Shown: positions 27,136-36,095 of the stretch, piece by piece
Numbering within the stretch: position 1 is the first letter of the stretch
Layout of the letters: each line of letters opens with the position of its first letter
DNA from: Lyngbya sp. HA4199-MV5
Lineage (GTDB): Bacteria; Cyanobacteriota; Cyanobacteriia; Leptolyngbyales; Leptolyngbyaceae
NCBI GenBank assembly: GCA_019359375.1
Contig: JAHHHL010000025.1
Location: forward strand, 26,604 to 90,603
Length of the DNA: 64,000 nt
Direction of reading: 5' to 3'
Notes under the pieces: model-generated
Databases searched by the model: none
Told to the model about the DNA's origin: nothing
The model's input: the letters and a program-made list of their open reading frames with translations, nothing else
Translations under genes and position numbers: made by a program

Positions 27136-28047
27136 TTAGCCGCGATCGGAGGCACCCCCACCAAATTGCAGCCTGAATCGCTCTTGAATGGCAATGCTCC
27201 TTAACCGAAGCATCACGACAAAAAATTGAAATTTCTGCTGAGTGCCGTGCAAGCGTTGATCAGTCCAAATGCGAAAGAGGCTACGAAACGGTGGCTTGAG
27301 AAACAGGATGAAATCAAGCAAGGCATGCAGAGATGAGCGGCTATTTTTTTGCATTAAATCGTATCTGCCGCCGATGATGCGGATCGAGCGTTTACACAAG
27401 TCCTCCCACGAGTCTCTTGCTGGATGCTTTACCAGCGCAGCATCGGCATACATTTGCCGATAACCTGTAGCGAACACACGCTGCCCCCACTGTTTGTCGC
27501 CGCCCGATTTGAGCGTTTCATCAAAGAGTCCAACGTCATCCAGCACGGCTCTAGTGGTAAACAGGTTTGCTGTCACTCCAAACCGCTCATCTTCAAGAAA
27601 GCGATCTTGCGGGAAGCTAAGGGCGATGCTTTCATAAAGTTCGATCGGATTTGGCTTTTGGGGATCTTTCACAAAGAGATCGATGCGACCAGCCACCAAG
27701 CCGATGTTCGGTGCGCTCAGGAAGGCGGCAACACCGTTCTCTAGCCAGTCCGCTGCAGGTATACAATCGGCATCAGTAAACGCGATGATATGCCCTTTGG
27801 CTAACCCTAAACCTTTATTGCGTGCGACGTACGAACCAGGGCGGCTTTCATATGCCAGCGTTACCTGGCGAAAGGAGGCAACAACGCTTGCAACATTTTC
27901 TTGTGAATTGTTATCAACAACGATAATTTCGTAGTATTCGTTTGGATAGGTCTGTTTTTCCAGGGCTTGTAGGCAAAGCTGGAGACGATCGGTATCGTTG
28001 AAAACAGGAATAATGATGGAAACGTAGGGGAATGAGGATTGGCTCAT
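27136..28047 (-). CDS. Glycosyltransferase family 2
   Basis: A 303-residue GT-A enzyme of a different subgroup from its neighbours. YVSIIIPVFNDTDRLQLCLQ opens the fold, YEIIVVDNNSQENV is the nucleotide-binding strand and IIAFTDADCIPAADWLENG holds the metal-binding acids. GGDKQWGQRVFATGYRQMYA (about 188-207) carries the catalytic-base region. The C-terminal 70 residues are basic and partly hydrophobic. Head-to-tail with the flanking GT2 genes on the same strand, 42 bp before the next start, so cotranscription is likely. Confidence 0.92.
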   Translation of the reverse strand: MSQSSFPYVSIIIPVFNDTDRLQLCLQALEKQTYPNEYYEIIVVDNNSQENVASVVASFRQVTLAYESRPGSYVARNKGLGLAKGHIIAFTDADCIPAADWLENGVAAFLSAPNIGLVAGRIDLFVKDPQKPNPIELYESIALSFPQDRFLEDERFGVTANLFTTRAVLDDVGLFDETLKSGGDKQWGQRVFATGYRQMYADAALVKHPARDSWEDLCKRSIRIIGGRYDLMQKNSRSSLHALLDFILFLKPPFRSLFRIWTDQRLHGTQQKFQFFVVMLRLRSIAIQERFRLQFGGGASDRG

Positions 28048-28178
28048 AGTCTTAATCAGCCTGTAAGCGATCGATGGAACGACACCTTGAAATTGGTTCT
28101 AGCGCTTCAATTTTATGTGGTTGCTTTGAACATAAACTAGCCACTCACGTCGTTTTTTATCCTTTCTGTCATTATCTT

Positions 28179-29150
28179 TCAGGCTTTCTTAAGCCAATCC
28201 ATTGAGCGCAACTTGAGAAAACAATAGAGCGTTGCTAATCTGATTTCCAAAGTTTCGAGCAGCGATGTATTAGACAAGTAATCACTTGCCATCTTTTCGC
28301 AATCAGCATTGCTATAGTTGCTGGCTAAATATCTGCCTCGACCTTTTGAGAGAAGCTTACGGCTTAGCTTTCTAAATTCAGGAAATCTAACGCTCATCCA
28401 ATAGCCCGTTGCAATTAAAATTTCTGCCGAAATACCTCTTTTTTTAGAGGTTTCTTGCATGGTATAGCGGTTTTCAAGATGCTTTCTAAAGATGCCTAAG
28501 TTTTGTTTGGTTACGTATCCGGTGCCCAACCCGACTGCTAACAAATTGATATAGGTATCACAAATGGCAAGCCCCGACGACCCTTTCACTTCTGGTAGCG
28601 GAAACAGTTTGTCTAACAGTGCGCGTGAGAAGCACAAATTTGACGTTGAAGGGGTGAAGTTGGGTAACTCAGCGTTTCTAATATTTGCCTTGAAGTCAAC
28701 TTTTTGAGGAGTGTCTTGATTCTCCGCTAAAAGATGTTCAACGACCGCTTGAAGATCTGTATGCACTAAATCGCTGGGTTGAATAGGCGCAGATTCTGTA
28801 AAAACCCAATCAATGCCGGGGTGAGATCGAAAGAGCTTGACAACAATGTCTACTTTGTTTGGCAGGAACAGATCATCCGCATCCAAGAGGCAAATAATGT
28901 CGCCGTGACTGGCAGCAAACCCCGCATTCATCGCGGAAGCTTGCCCACCGTTTGGCTTGAAGATGGGGATAATACGATCGCCATAGCCTTCAATCACCTC
29001 CCGCGACTGATCGGTAGAACCATCATCCACGACGATCACTTCAATGTTTGGGTAGGTTTGACCCAGCGCACTGTCGATCGCATCCCCGACATACCGTGCG
29101 TAGTTATAGTTGTTGATCAGAATGCTGACTAGCGGTTGATAGCTCTGCAT
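28179..29150 (-). CDS. Glycosyltransferase family 2
   Basis: A 323-residue GT-A enzyme. PLVSILINNYNYARYVGDAI, EVIVVDDGSTDQSREVIEGY, NGGQASAMNAGFAASHGDII and the metal motif CLLDADDLFLPNKVD make it a close paralogue of the two GT2 genes downstream (24925, 26008). The C-terminal half is more AT-rich and diverges from them. Most upstream gene of the GT2 group; the next 250 bp upstream contain the relic of a toxin-like gene. Sugar specificity unknown. Confidence 0.92.
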   Translation of the reverse strand: MQSYQPLVSILINNYNYARYVGDAIDSALGQTYPNIEVIVVDDGSTDQSREVIEGYGDRIIPIFKPNGGQASAMNAGFAASHGDIICLLDADDLFLPNKVDIVVKLFRSHPGIDWVFTESAPIQPSDLVHTDLQAVVEHLLAENQDTPQKVDFKANIRNAELPNFTPSTSNLCFSRALLDKLFPLPEVKGSSGLAICDTYINLLAVGLGTGYVTKQNLGIFRKHLENRYTMQETSKKRGISAEILIATGYWMSVRFPEFRKLSRKLLSKGRGRYLASNYSNADCEKMASDYLSNTSLLETLEIRLATLYCFLKLRSMDWLKKA

Positions 29151-29255
29151 ACCGTGTTGGCTCTGCGAAGACAGGGGGCTAACACTCTATTCACTCGTGC
29201 TGAGGCTAATCCGTTGTACAACGATGAAGAATGGATGAAGAACCCTTCACGACTA

Positions 29256-29314
29256 TCCATTGCTGCCAACCATCTCTGCCTCACCTGCTGCCAGAACCGC
29301 TTCCCCACGGGTTA
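29256..29314 (-). pseudogene. Fragment of a second copy of the 128-residue toxin-like gene
   Basis: This 59-bp stretch matches 30666-30724 at 55 of 59 positions without gaps. On the minus strand it reads TRGEAVLAAGEAEMVGSNG, against TRGEAVLAAGEAEIIGSNG in the intact gene. Sequence on both sides is unrelated and no full frame remains. The changes favour synonymous or conservative replacement, so it is a broken paralogous copy rather than a recent duplication. Confidence 0.75.
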
Positions 29315-29402
29315 CTGCTGTAAGTTGAGTTAAGCCTCGCGTAGCTTGCTTCCCGCAGAGTAAACCAACAGCATAGACTTTAGTGTTGGGTTCCTGCTAT
29401 CG

Positions 29403-29906
29403 CTACAACCCAATCGACACAAGCTTTGCCGTCTGAAGATTCAGGTTTAAGCGGCGATCGTCGTGCAGCCGAATCACCAAGTCTGAGTTAATGATCGAAA
29501 GTTCAGCCGCAAGATCTGGTAGAGCCTGACTACAGAAAAGAGAGCAGTCAGAATTGTCGAACAGTAGAACCTCAAGCTCAGTCAAAACAGCCACCCAATC
29601 ACGCGTTGGCAGAATTTGAAACAGGTTGTAATAAAGCGCTAGAGAAAGGCTAATATGTCCATCTTGCAGATCGATCGCAGCAAGACGTTGATCCACTCCA
29701 ACCCACAACGTTTGGCGATCGTGAGAATGCTGGATCACGGGTTGAATGAGCGGGAGGTCACTACACCAGCTAAGCCCATAGCAGCCTAAGGGTTCGCCCA
29801 AATTTAATCGCGCAAACTGTCTAGGATGGTCGTGGACAATGATCCGCCTAGCACCATCAATTGTTTGAAAGTCCTCTGCTGTAATGCTTTGAATTTGAAC
29901 CGTCAT
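29403..29906 (-). CDS. Hypothetical protein (possible immunity-type protein)
   Basis: A 167-residue soluble acidic protein, not recognised. It alternates short strands and loops (GARRIIVHDHPRQFARLNLG, QTLWVGVDQRLAAIDLQDGH, WVAVLTELEVLLFDNSD), suggesting a beta-rich, propeller- or sandwich-like fold. No signal peptide or membrane segment. It is third in a minus-strand row with the 128- and 196-residue proteins (gaps of 15 and 39 bp) and is followed by a broken copy of the first gene. That layout resembles toxin/immunity cassettes, but no family evidence supports a function. Confidence 0.7.
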   Translation of the reverse strand: MTVQIQSITAEDFQTIDGARRIIVHDHPRQFARLNLGEPLGCYGLSWCSDLPLIQPVIQHSHDRQTLWVGVDQRLAAIDLQDGHISLSLALYYNLFQILPTRDWVAVLTELEVLLFDNSDCSLFCSQALPDLAAELSIINSDLVIRLHDDRRLNLNLQTAKLVSIGL

Positions 29907-29945
29907 CTTGTTAGCTGTATCGTTGCCAGTGAAAGTTTCTGCTTC

Positions 29946-30536
29946 TTATGGCAGCTTGTCGCGGAGGAAAAGCCATTGCTTTAATGCTTCACTGAACTGG
30001 AATTGCTCACTTTCAGGCAAGGATGCTAGTACAGATAAGCGCACTTTAATTCTTCTTAGCTGTCGAATTTCATCTATGTGGGTTGAAACATTGCTTTTGT
30101 CTTGCCAGTGAGCTGGCTCTTGCCAATAAGCAGCTTTTTCTTTTGCTTCTTCATACGTGTAACTTAAATGACTGAAAAACCATTGAGTCATAGCATCCAT
30201 GTCTAGAACAGGATGCTGTACAACGGCACCAAACTTTCTGATCATGGCTGCTCTTAGCATCATTGCTGATTGCAAAAATGGCTCGTTCTCGGGAAAGCCA
30301 ACTTCAGATAATTTTGCATAAACTGCGATCGCTATTTCTGCCCAGACAAGTTGTTCTGCGGTGTGATACCGATCAGAATAGGCATTAGTAGCCGTAGCTT
30401 GAGCTAAACCCAACCAATTAAATTCATGGGGGACGCTTCGTTGTTTGGCTTGAACAGCTTTAAGCCAGCGTTGCACATCGCTAGCAGGCTCTCTTAATAG
30501 CTGATTAGCAGATGTAATGCTCTGAGATTGGCTCAT
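29946..30536 (-). CDS. Hypothetical helical protein
   Basis: A 196-residue, mostly helical, soluble protein that I do not recognise. Visible features are a Gln/Ser-rich N-terminus, aromatic-rich helices (EFNWLGLAQATATNAYSDRY, AMTQWFFSHLSYTYEEAKEK, AAYWQEPAHWQDKS) and no signal peptide or transmembrane segment. It starts 15 bp after the stop of the 128-residue toxin-like gene, the usual position of an immunity or partner gene. That is context only. Confidence 0.7.
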   Translation of the reverse strand: MSQSQSITSANQLLREPASDVQRWLKAVQAKQRSVPHEFNWLGLAQATATNAYSDRYHTAEQLVWAEIAIAVYAKLSEVGFPENEPFLQSAMMLRAAMIRKFGAVVQHPVLDMDAMTQWFFSHLSYTYEEAKEKAAYWQEPAHWQDKSNVSTHIDEIRQLRRIKVRLSVLASLPESEQFQFSEALKQWLFLRDKLP

Positions 30537-30551
30537 AGCGATTAATTGGTT

Positions 30552-30938
30552 TCAGTAGAGTGATGAGATGCCGTTGTCTCTAAACGTCTGGTTCCCGATC
30601 GCTAAGCTTTCTAGACTGGGCTGATAATGACCGCTGTAGTGATTTATTTCTAGCACAATGTACTCTCCATTGCTGCCAATAATTTCCGCCTCACCTGCTG
30701 CCAGAACCGCTTCCCCACGGGTTAGAGCCGTATGCGGTATTTCTTGCCCATCAACATATTTTGGAACAATTAGTAACGTTCCATTCTCAACTACTGCCCA
30801 CTTGATTGTCCCCTGATTCACAACGGCATCAAAACCAATGGCTCCTACCTGCAATGGTGCAACACCAAGTTGATCGACAAGCTGAAGCTCAGCTTCTAAG
30901 TACTCTGGGAGTTGGTTGGGAAAGAAGCGACGTTGCAT
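30552..30938 (-). CDS. Small protein resembling a polymorphic-toxin C-terminal module
   Basis: A 128-residue protein with no delivery domain. Residues about 45-120 (IKWAVVENGTLLIVPKYVDG, EIPHTALTRGEAVLAAGEAE, INHYSGHYQPSLESLAIG) resemble C-terminal toxin or toxin-tail modules of large secreted Rhs-type or filamentous polymorphic toxins, in which an SGHYxP motif is common. This is recall from pattern, not a search. Conserved His and acidic residues could be catalytic. No signal peptide. It is followed closely by two small unknown genes and by a broken second copy of itself at 29256-29314, so the block looks like an orphan toxin cassette. Alternative: a stand-alone housekeeping protein of unknown role. 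Confidence 0.6.
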   Translation of the reverse strand: MQRRFFPNQLPEYLEAELQLVDQLGVAPLQVGAIGFDAVVNQGTIKWAVVENGTLLIVPKYVDGQEIPHTALTRGEAVLAAGEAEIIGSNGEYIVLEINHYSGHYQPSLESLAIGNQTFRDNGISSLY

Positions 30939-30957
30939 GAGTTGGTTCAGCGCTCAT

Positions 30958-32400
30958 CTACTCAGCAATGAAGACGCTTTTCCATTCGCTGTAGTGGTCG
31001 AGGACTGCCAAGCCTAACTCACGTCCCAAGCCGCTGCGTTTCACCCCACCAAAAGGCGCTTCGAGGTGGACGCTGTGCCCGGTGTTGATGGACAAAACGC
31101 CCGTTTCGATCGCTCGTGCCACTCGTAACGCTCGACTCACATCCCGCGTCCAGATCGAACCGGAGAGTCCGTAGAGGCTATCGTTGGCGATCGTTACGGC
31201 TTCTGTTTCGGTGTCAAACGGCAGCACACAGACTACGGGACCAAAGATTTCTTCTCGCATAATCTGCATGCCTGGAGTTGCGTCGGCAAAGATGGCGGGT
31301 TGCAGGTAGGCTCCCTGGGCAAGTGCTCCGGTTGGAATATCCCCGCCGCACAGCAGTTTGGCTCCTTCGGCTTTGCCAATTTCGACGTAGCGATGCACGC
31401 GATCGCGATGGCTGGTCGAAATTAAGGGTCCAATTTCCGTGTGGTCGTCCAGAGGATGCCCCACCTTCAGCACCTGAAACTGCTCGGTCAGTTGGTGCAG
31501 AAATGTATCATAAATGGGGCGTTCAACGAGAATGCGCGATCGGGCACAGCAGTCCTGCCCCGCGTTCCCCAGGACGCTCCACAGCGATTTCACCACGGCT
31601 TTATCCAGATCGGCATCGGCAAAGACCAGGTTGGCAGACTTGCCGCCCAGTTCTAGCGTCACATTCTTAATGTCGTCGGCTGCCAGCTTCATTACCTGGG
31701 TACCAATCTCGGTCGATCCGGTAAAAGAAACTTTGCGTATCAGGGGATGACGTACCAATGCATCACCAGCCGTACTGCCTGCACCAGGAACCACATTGAA
31801 AACGCCTGGTGGTACGCCTGCTTCCAGTGCCAGTTCACCCAGGCGCAAAGCCGTCAGTGGGGTTTGAGAGGCTGGTTTGAGGACGATCGTGTTTCCCATT
31901 GCCAGCGCAGGCGCAACTTTCCAGGACGTGATGGCGATCGGAAAATTCCAGGGCGCGATCATGCCACACACCCCGATCGGCTCTCGAAAGGTCAAGTGCG
32001 TCCCCGCTGCCGCAACGGGAATCGTCTGTCCACCGACTTTGTTAATGGCTCCAGCGTAATATTCAAAGCAGTCAGCAGCCAGATTCACCTCATCGCGCGC
32101 ATCCCGAATGGTTTTGCCTGCATTGCGGCTTTCCAATTGCGCCAGAGACTCCAGATTCTCTCGAATCAGAGTTGCCAGGGTGAACAGGATCCGGGCACGA
32201 TCGCGCGAGTTTACCTTACGCCAACCTGCCCGTGCATTTTCTGCCGCCTGCACAGCCCGGTGAATATCTTCAACACCACCAGCGGCAACCGTCGCCCAGG
32301 CTTCGCCCGTAGCCGGATCAATCAAATGAGACTGCTGACCGGAAGCGGCAGGAATGCGATCACCTCCAATCAGCAGCAATGCTGTTAACAACGAACCCAT
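30958..32400 (-). CDS. NAD-dependent aldehyde dehydrogenase (betaine/aminoaldehyde type)
   Basis: A 480-residue member of the aldehyde dehydrogenase superfamily. [11 protein letters not shown] (147-157) and [13 protein letters not shown] are cofactor-loop motifs, Glu250 (VTLELGGKS) is the general base, and Cys284 (GQDCCARSR) the nucleophile, 34 residues apart. C-terminal [13 protein letters not shown] and [15 protein letters not shown] are family hallmarks. GQDCCA and the overall sequence resemble betaine aldehyde and gamma-aminobutyraldehyde dehydrogenases. It lies 3 bp after the stop of the permease gene, so both are probably one operon; together they would import and oxidise an amine-derived compound. 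The substrate is not certain. The start at 32400 gives an unusual first 8 residues; a later internal start is possible. Confidence 0.92.
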   Translation of the reverse strand: MGSLLTALLLIGGDRIPAASGQQSHLIDPATGEAWATVAAGGVEDIHRAVQAAENARAGWRKVNSRDRARILFTLATLIRENLESLAQLESRNAGKTIRDARDEVNLAADCFEYYAGAINKVGGQTIPVAAAGTHLTFREPIGVCGMIAPWNFPIAITSWKVAPALAMGNTIVLKPASQTPLTALRLGELALEAGVPPGVFNVVPGAGSTAGDALVRHPLIRKVSFTGSTEIGTQVMKLAADDIKNVTLELGGKSANLVFADADLDKAVVKSLWSVLGNAGQDCCARSRILVERPIYDTFLHQLTEQFQVLKVGHPLDDHTEIGPLISTSHRDRVHRYVEIGKAEGAKLLCGGDIPTGALAQGAYLQPAIFADATPGMQIMREEIFGPVVCVLPFDTETEAVTIANDSLYGLSGSIWTRDVSRALRVARAIETGVLSINTGHSVHLEAPFGGVKRSGLGRELGLAVLDHYSEWKSVFIAE

Positions 32401-32403
32401 AGC

Positions 32404-33924
32404 TTACTTTGCTGTCTTTGGTTGCTCGATTTCTTGCAGTGCTCTTGTCAGCAGCGCGTTTTCCTCTTCGGGTGCCCGTGCCACCAACTTTTTGCGTGAG
32501 TACAGCAAGAAGTAAGCCACCATCATTGCTAAGAAGATCACCACCCAAACCACCGCTGGTTGGTACGCGGGATCGGCAAAGCAGGCAAAGAGCGCGACGA
32601 TCGCCAGCACTGCCCCGATCGCAGCACCCGGAATACCCAGTGGACTTTGATAGGGGCGATGCAGGTCAGACCGTGAAAGCTTGAGCTTGACGTAGCTGAT
32701 CATCACCATCGCGTAAGAGATCACCGCACCCAGTACCGCCATATTAATGAGCGTGCTGCCAATCAGTGCTGACTGACCCGATTGCTCCAAAATAAACAGG
32801 CAGATCAGACCCACAACCGCGCCCACAATCAGCGCGATCGCGGGCGTATGCCAACGACTGGTGATCGAAATCCAGCGCGGGTAATAGCCTGCACGCGAGA
32901 GGGAAAACAGCACCCGTCCATACGCATAGATGATGGTGTGAAAGCTGGCAATCAACCCAGTCACCGCCAGCGTTGTTAGAACGGTGAAGATAGCACCCTC
33001 GCCAAAAATAGCCTTAAAGCCGTCAGCGATCGGCGCACCCGATTTGCTGATCGCCGCTGCCCCAGTCAACGTCTGGTTGGTTGCTGGGTCAACAAAAGTC
33101 GTAGGTAGACCAGGATTTAACACCAGCACAAACAGCGAGAGCAACAGCAGCGTAATAATGCCCCAGTTCAGCGCTTTGGGAATATCCCGCACGGTGTCGT
33201 GTGCCTCTTCTGCGGCTAAGGGCAACTGCTCGATCGCCAGGTAGAACCAGATGGCATAGGGTAATGCCTTAAACACACCACCCAAGCCAAACGGTAGCCA
33301 GTTGGGATTCCCCGGCTCCGGTGGAATGTTGAACAGCAGATCTGGTTGATACTTGCCCGAAAAAATCGTCGTGATAAAGAAAATGACCAGCACGCCTGCT
33401 GCGATCGCCGTCACGACCAGTCCTGCCTTCAGCGTCAGTTCCACACCCCGAATGTTGATAAACACGAAAACGGCGTAAAATACCACCCACCAGACCGATA
33501 GCGGCACACTCGGCAGCAGCGTTTGCATATAGCTACTGATAAAGAAGACGACTACAGCAGGTGTCACCACATATTCAATGGTGTCGGTCACGCCGCAAAT
33601 AAAGCCGCCCAAGGGACCAAACGCACTGCGCGTAAAGGAGTAAAAGCCACCCGCATGGGGCAGCGCTGCCGACAGTTCGGCGATACTGTAGACCATGCAA
33701 ACATACATGACCGCCATTAACAGGGTTGCGATCGCCAAACCGCCAAACCCGCCCGACGCTAAGCCAAAATTCCAGCCAGAGTAGTCACCAGAAATGACTG
33801 CACCAACTCCCAGTGCCCAGAGCAACACCCAGCCTGCACTACGCCGTAGCTGGCGCTTTTCTAAATAGTCTTGTTCAACTGAGTCGTAGCGGACGATTCC
33901 CCTAGAACGTTCGTCTTCTGTCAT
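32404..33924 (-). CDS. APC-family amine/amino acid permease (ethanolamine permease-like)
   Basis: A 506-residue integral membrane protein with about 12 hydrophobic segments. The first, WVLLWALGVGAVISGDYSGW followed by NFGLASGG, matches the GxG-type substrate-binding loop of the APC superfamily, and ISGDYSGWNFGL is typical of ethanolamine permeases. AELSAALPHAGGFYSFTRSA and the VLFSLSRAGYYPRW loop are also family features. It likely imports an amine or amino acid with H+ or Na+. The aldehyde dehydrogenase gene follows 3 bp later. No ethanolamine ammonia-lyase genes are present in this window, so a different amine (for example a polyamine precursor) is possible. Confidence 0.9.
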   Translation of the reverse strand: MTEDERSRGIVRYDSVEQDYLEKRQLRRSAGWVLLWALGVGAVISGDYSGWNFGLASGGFGGLAIATLLMAVMYVCMVYSIAELSAALPHAGGFYSFTRSAFGPLGGFICGVTDTIEYVVTPAVVVFFISSYMQTLLPSVPLSVWWVVFYAVFVFINIRGVELTLKAGLVVTAIAAGVLVIFFITTIFSGKYQPDLLFNIPPEPGNPNWLPFGLGGVFKALPYAIWFYLAIEQLPLAAEEAHDTVRDIPKALNWGIITLLLLSLFVLVLNPGLPTTFVDPATNQTLTGAAAISKSGAPIADGFKAIFGEGAIFTVLTTLAVTGLIASFHTIIYAYGRVLFSLSRAGYYPRWISITSRWHTPAIALIVGAVVGLICLFILEQSGQSALIGSTLINMAVLGAVISYAMVMISYVKLKLSRSDLHRPYQSPLGIPGAAIGAVLAIVALFACFADPAYQPAVVWVVIFLAMMVAYFLLYSRKKLVARAPEEENALLTRALQEIEQPKTAK

Positions 33925-34023
33925 AAAAAACTGTACTCGTTACAAACAGCAGATACTGAATCTAAATACCATGAGGTATCTGCCGTAACGTTCAGACTTA
34001 ATTACTCTTAAGAGATAGAGCTT

Positions 34024-34383
34024 ATGCACGACCCAGATCCGTTTGAAAATCAGGAGATCAAACGCCTCCAGCTCTTTATCTATTTAATGCCTGTTGTTGG
34101 CTTTTTTCCCGCATTGTGGACGCTGTACCGCGATCGTGGCACCCGTCAGCAAAAAAATATCAGCCGCCTGGTCGTCACCCTGGCTTTAGGCTGGCTTCTG
34201 GGCTATGTCTTGCTCGGTGCAGGCGCAAACGCCTCAGAATCGCTTTCACTACCGTTGCTGATCACCAGTAGCTTATTCACCTCCGGCTACTTTCTGGTGA
34301 ATCTCTGGCTCATGGTGCAATTGTGGCGACGCAAACCCATGCGGTTGCCGATCGCGAGTCAGTTGGGCGATCGGTTGCCGTGA
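34024..34383 (+). CDS. Conserved small membrane protein
   Basis: A 119-residue protein with three or four predicted membrane helices (LQLFIYLMPVVGFFPALWTL, VTLALGWLLGYVLLGAGA, LPLLITSSLFTSGYFLVNLW) and a basic cytoplasmic loop (YRDRGTRQQKN). No catalytic motif. It resembles small membrane proteins conserved in cyanobacteria with unknown function. It is divergent from the permease gene (99 bp apart) and followed by a repeat-rich spacer. Confidence 0.75.
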   Translation: MHDPDPFENQEIKRLQLFIYLMPVVGFFPALWTLYRDRGTRQQKNISRLVVTLALGWLLGYVLLGAGANASESLSLPLLITSSLFTSGYFLVNLWLMVQLWRRKPMRLPIASQLGDRLP

Positions 34384-34530
34384 GGGAGAGGCAGAAGGCA
34401 GAAGGCAGTTTTTAGTTTTTAGTTGTTGGTTGTTAGAAAAGAGCGGTCAGCGGTCAGCCTGGGGTGTTTGAGTTTTGATCTGGGAAGTCAGGAGTCAGGA
34501 GTCAGCTTTCTTTTTAGCCTTTAGCCTTTA

Positions 34531-34587
34531 TCCTTCATCCCTCATCCCTCATCCCTCCTTCTGCCCTCTGCCCTCTGCCCTCTGCCT
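34531..34587. repeat. Short tandem repeats overlapping the 3' end of the AAA gene
   Basis: Three CATCCCT units (about 34537-34557) are followed by four CTGCCCT units (34561-34584). The array runs into the last codons of the AAA gene, so its C-terminus (GKGRGQRAEGRRRDEG) is made of translated repeat. Confidence 0.75.
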
Positions 34588-36095
34588 TTCCCCCTTTCGC
34601 ACGCCTGAATCAAATGTTGCATCGTCACGCTGGATTCTGTAGCAGCGGCATCAATGGCGGCATCACGGGCGATCGCGCTGATTTCGCCACCGCTGAAGGC
34701 AAATTGCTGGGCTAATCCATGCCAGTCGATGTCAGTATTCAGGGGTGTTTGTGCTGGAAAGGCTTGTTGCCAGAGTTTGAGGCGGGTTGTGCGATCGGGC
34801 AGCGGAAAGTCTAGCAATGGGGTAAGCTGTCGTCGCCAGTGGGCGGCAAGGCTCTGCTTGTGATGCGTGCTCAGGAGGGTGATGCCGTCGTGCTGTTGTC
34901 TCAAGGCAAGAAATTGCTGCACGACGCTAGGAGATAGCAATGTGGTACGACCCAGCCAAAGGTGAGCGGACTTGAGTAAGAGCACGATCGGAGCTTGAGC
35001 GGCAACGGCTTGAATCAGTTGAGGCACGTCTTCCAGGGGCACTTGCGCCAGATCAACGCATACTAGAGGGCTTTGCAGGGTTTGCGCGATCGCCCGTGCC
35101 GCCAGCGTTTTACCTGTACCCGGAGCGCCAACGAGGAGCGCGATCGTGCCCGCTGTGGACGGTGTTCCAGTAGAGGCAAAGCCCCAATCTTCATCAACCT
35201 GGTGAGCAAATTTGACCCGATAACAGAGGTGATGCAAGTTCTCCAGTAAAGAAGGCGGGAGGATGAGGTGTGTCCAGAAGTTTTGGGGAGGAGTGGGGAG
35301 AGGAGTGAGGGGAGTAGGGAGTGGGGAATAGGGAGTAGGGATGAGTAAGGTGTCTAAAAAATCGCTTTCGGGGCGATCAGCGAGAAGGTAGTTAACCAAG
35401 GGATCGGGGAGCTTGACGAGATGGGCGAGGAGCGGTGCGGTTTGGGACGATCGCAGTTCCAGGAGGTGATATTTGAGCAGGGTGGATTCGTCGGTAAGGG
35501 CAGTTCGGAGCGATCGCCACTCGGCATCGGTGCGGCACAAGAGCCGGAGCAGCAAATCGACGGTTGGTAGCCCGCTTGCTCCAGCCTGTTCGGTTTCTTG
35601 AAGGTAGTTGTAAAGGCGTGCGTAGCGACGGCTAATTTCAGGCGCAAGTGCCATTAAGACTAGGTTCTTCTCAAGGACGCTTAGCTGTAAGCGATCGCAC
35701 AGCAACGGCAAACCCAGCAAAATCCCACGCTGCTGGCTGATCTGAATCTTTGCCTCTAGCTGCTGTTGGTAGCTGGCTTTGGTTGAGGTTGATCGACGGC
35801 GAGGATCATCGGCTGGCGAATCATAGGCAGTTTCTCCTTCGAGTGTGACTAACCCTTTCCACCAATGGCTGGTGACGCGATCGCCCCGTGTCCGCGCAAC
35901 TCGATCGACTACCTTCGTCTCCTGTCGCTGCCGCGCGATCGCCGTGCTCAACACCCGATCGAGCCAACCGAGTTCTGCTCTCAGGTATGCCCAATTATCG
36001 GCAAAAGGTTCGATGGAGTCGCTTGGCATTTGAGAAAGCCGCAATGCAATATGAGAGACCGTTTGTTTGATCTTATACCTAACATCAGGCATCAT
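34542..36095 (-). CDS. AAA-family ATPase-like protein with degenerate Walker B
   Basis: A 517-residue protein. A helical N-terminal region (about 30-250) contains ILLGLPLLCDRLQLSVLEKN, like the regulatory part of AAA proteins found with contractile injection systems and related clusters. A low-complexity linker (PTPYSPLPTPLTPLPTPP) is repeat-encoded. The AAA domain (about 290-500) has Walker A GAPGTGKT (323-330), but the Walker B site reads LLLKSAHLW with Lys375-Ser376 in place of Asp-Glu. ATP binding is likely, hydrolysis doubtful. The sensor-2-like C-terminal region is present (FSGGEISAIARDAAIDAAA). The ATG overlaps the stop of the DUF255 gene (ATGA at 36092-36095), so the two are coupled. 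No injection-system genes are nearby. Confidence 0.82.
   Translation of the reverse strand: MMPDVRYKIKQTVSHIALRLSQMPSDSIEPFADNWAYLRAELGWLDRVLSTAIARQRQETKVVDRVARTRGDRVTSHWWKGLVTLEGETAYDSPADDPRRRSTSTKASYQQQLEAKIQISQQRGILLGLPLLCDRLQLSVLEKNLVLMALAPEISRRYARLYNYLQETEQAGASGLPTVDLLLRLLCRTDAEWRSLRTALTDESTLLKYHLLELRSSQTAPLLAHLVKLPDPLVNYLLADRPESDFLDTLLIPTPYSPLPTPLTPLPTPPQNFWTHLILPPSLLENLHHLCYRVKFAHQVDEDWGFASTGTPSTAGTIALLVGAPGTGKTLAARAIAQTLQSPLVCVDLAQVPLEDVPQLIQAVAAQAPIVLLLKSAHLWLGRTTLLSPSVVQQFLALRQQHDGITLLSTHHKQSLAAHWRRQLTPLLDFPLPDRTTRLKLWQQAFPAQTPLNTDIDWHGLAQQFAFSGGEISAIARDAAIDAAATESSVTMQHLIQACERGKGRGQRAEGRRRDEG

Noticed and set aside
31747..32388. 213-codon open frame on the plus strand over the aldehyde dehydrogenase gene
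   Set aside because: Antisense to a gene with intact catalytic residues; no domain-like features in the product.
34542..36095. Contractile injection system cluster, based on the AAA protein type
   Set aside because: No sheath, tube, baseplate or spike genes are in the window; only the AAA-like domain is shared.
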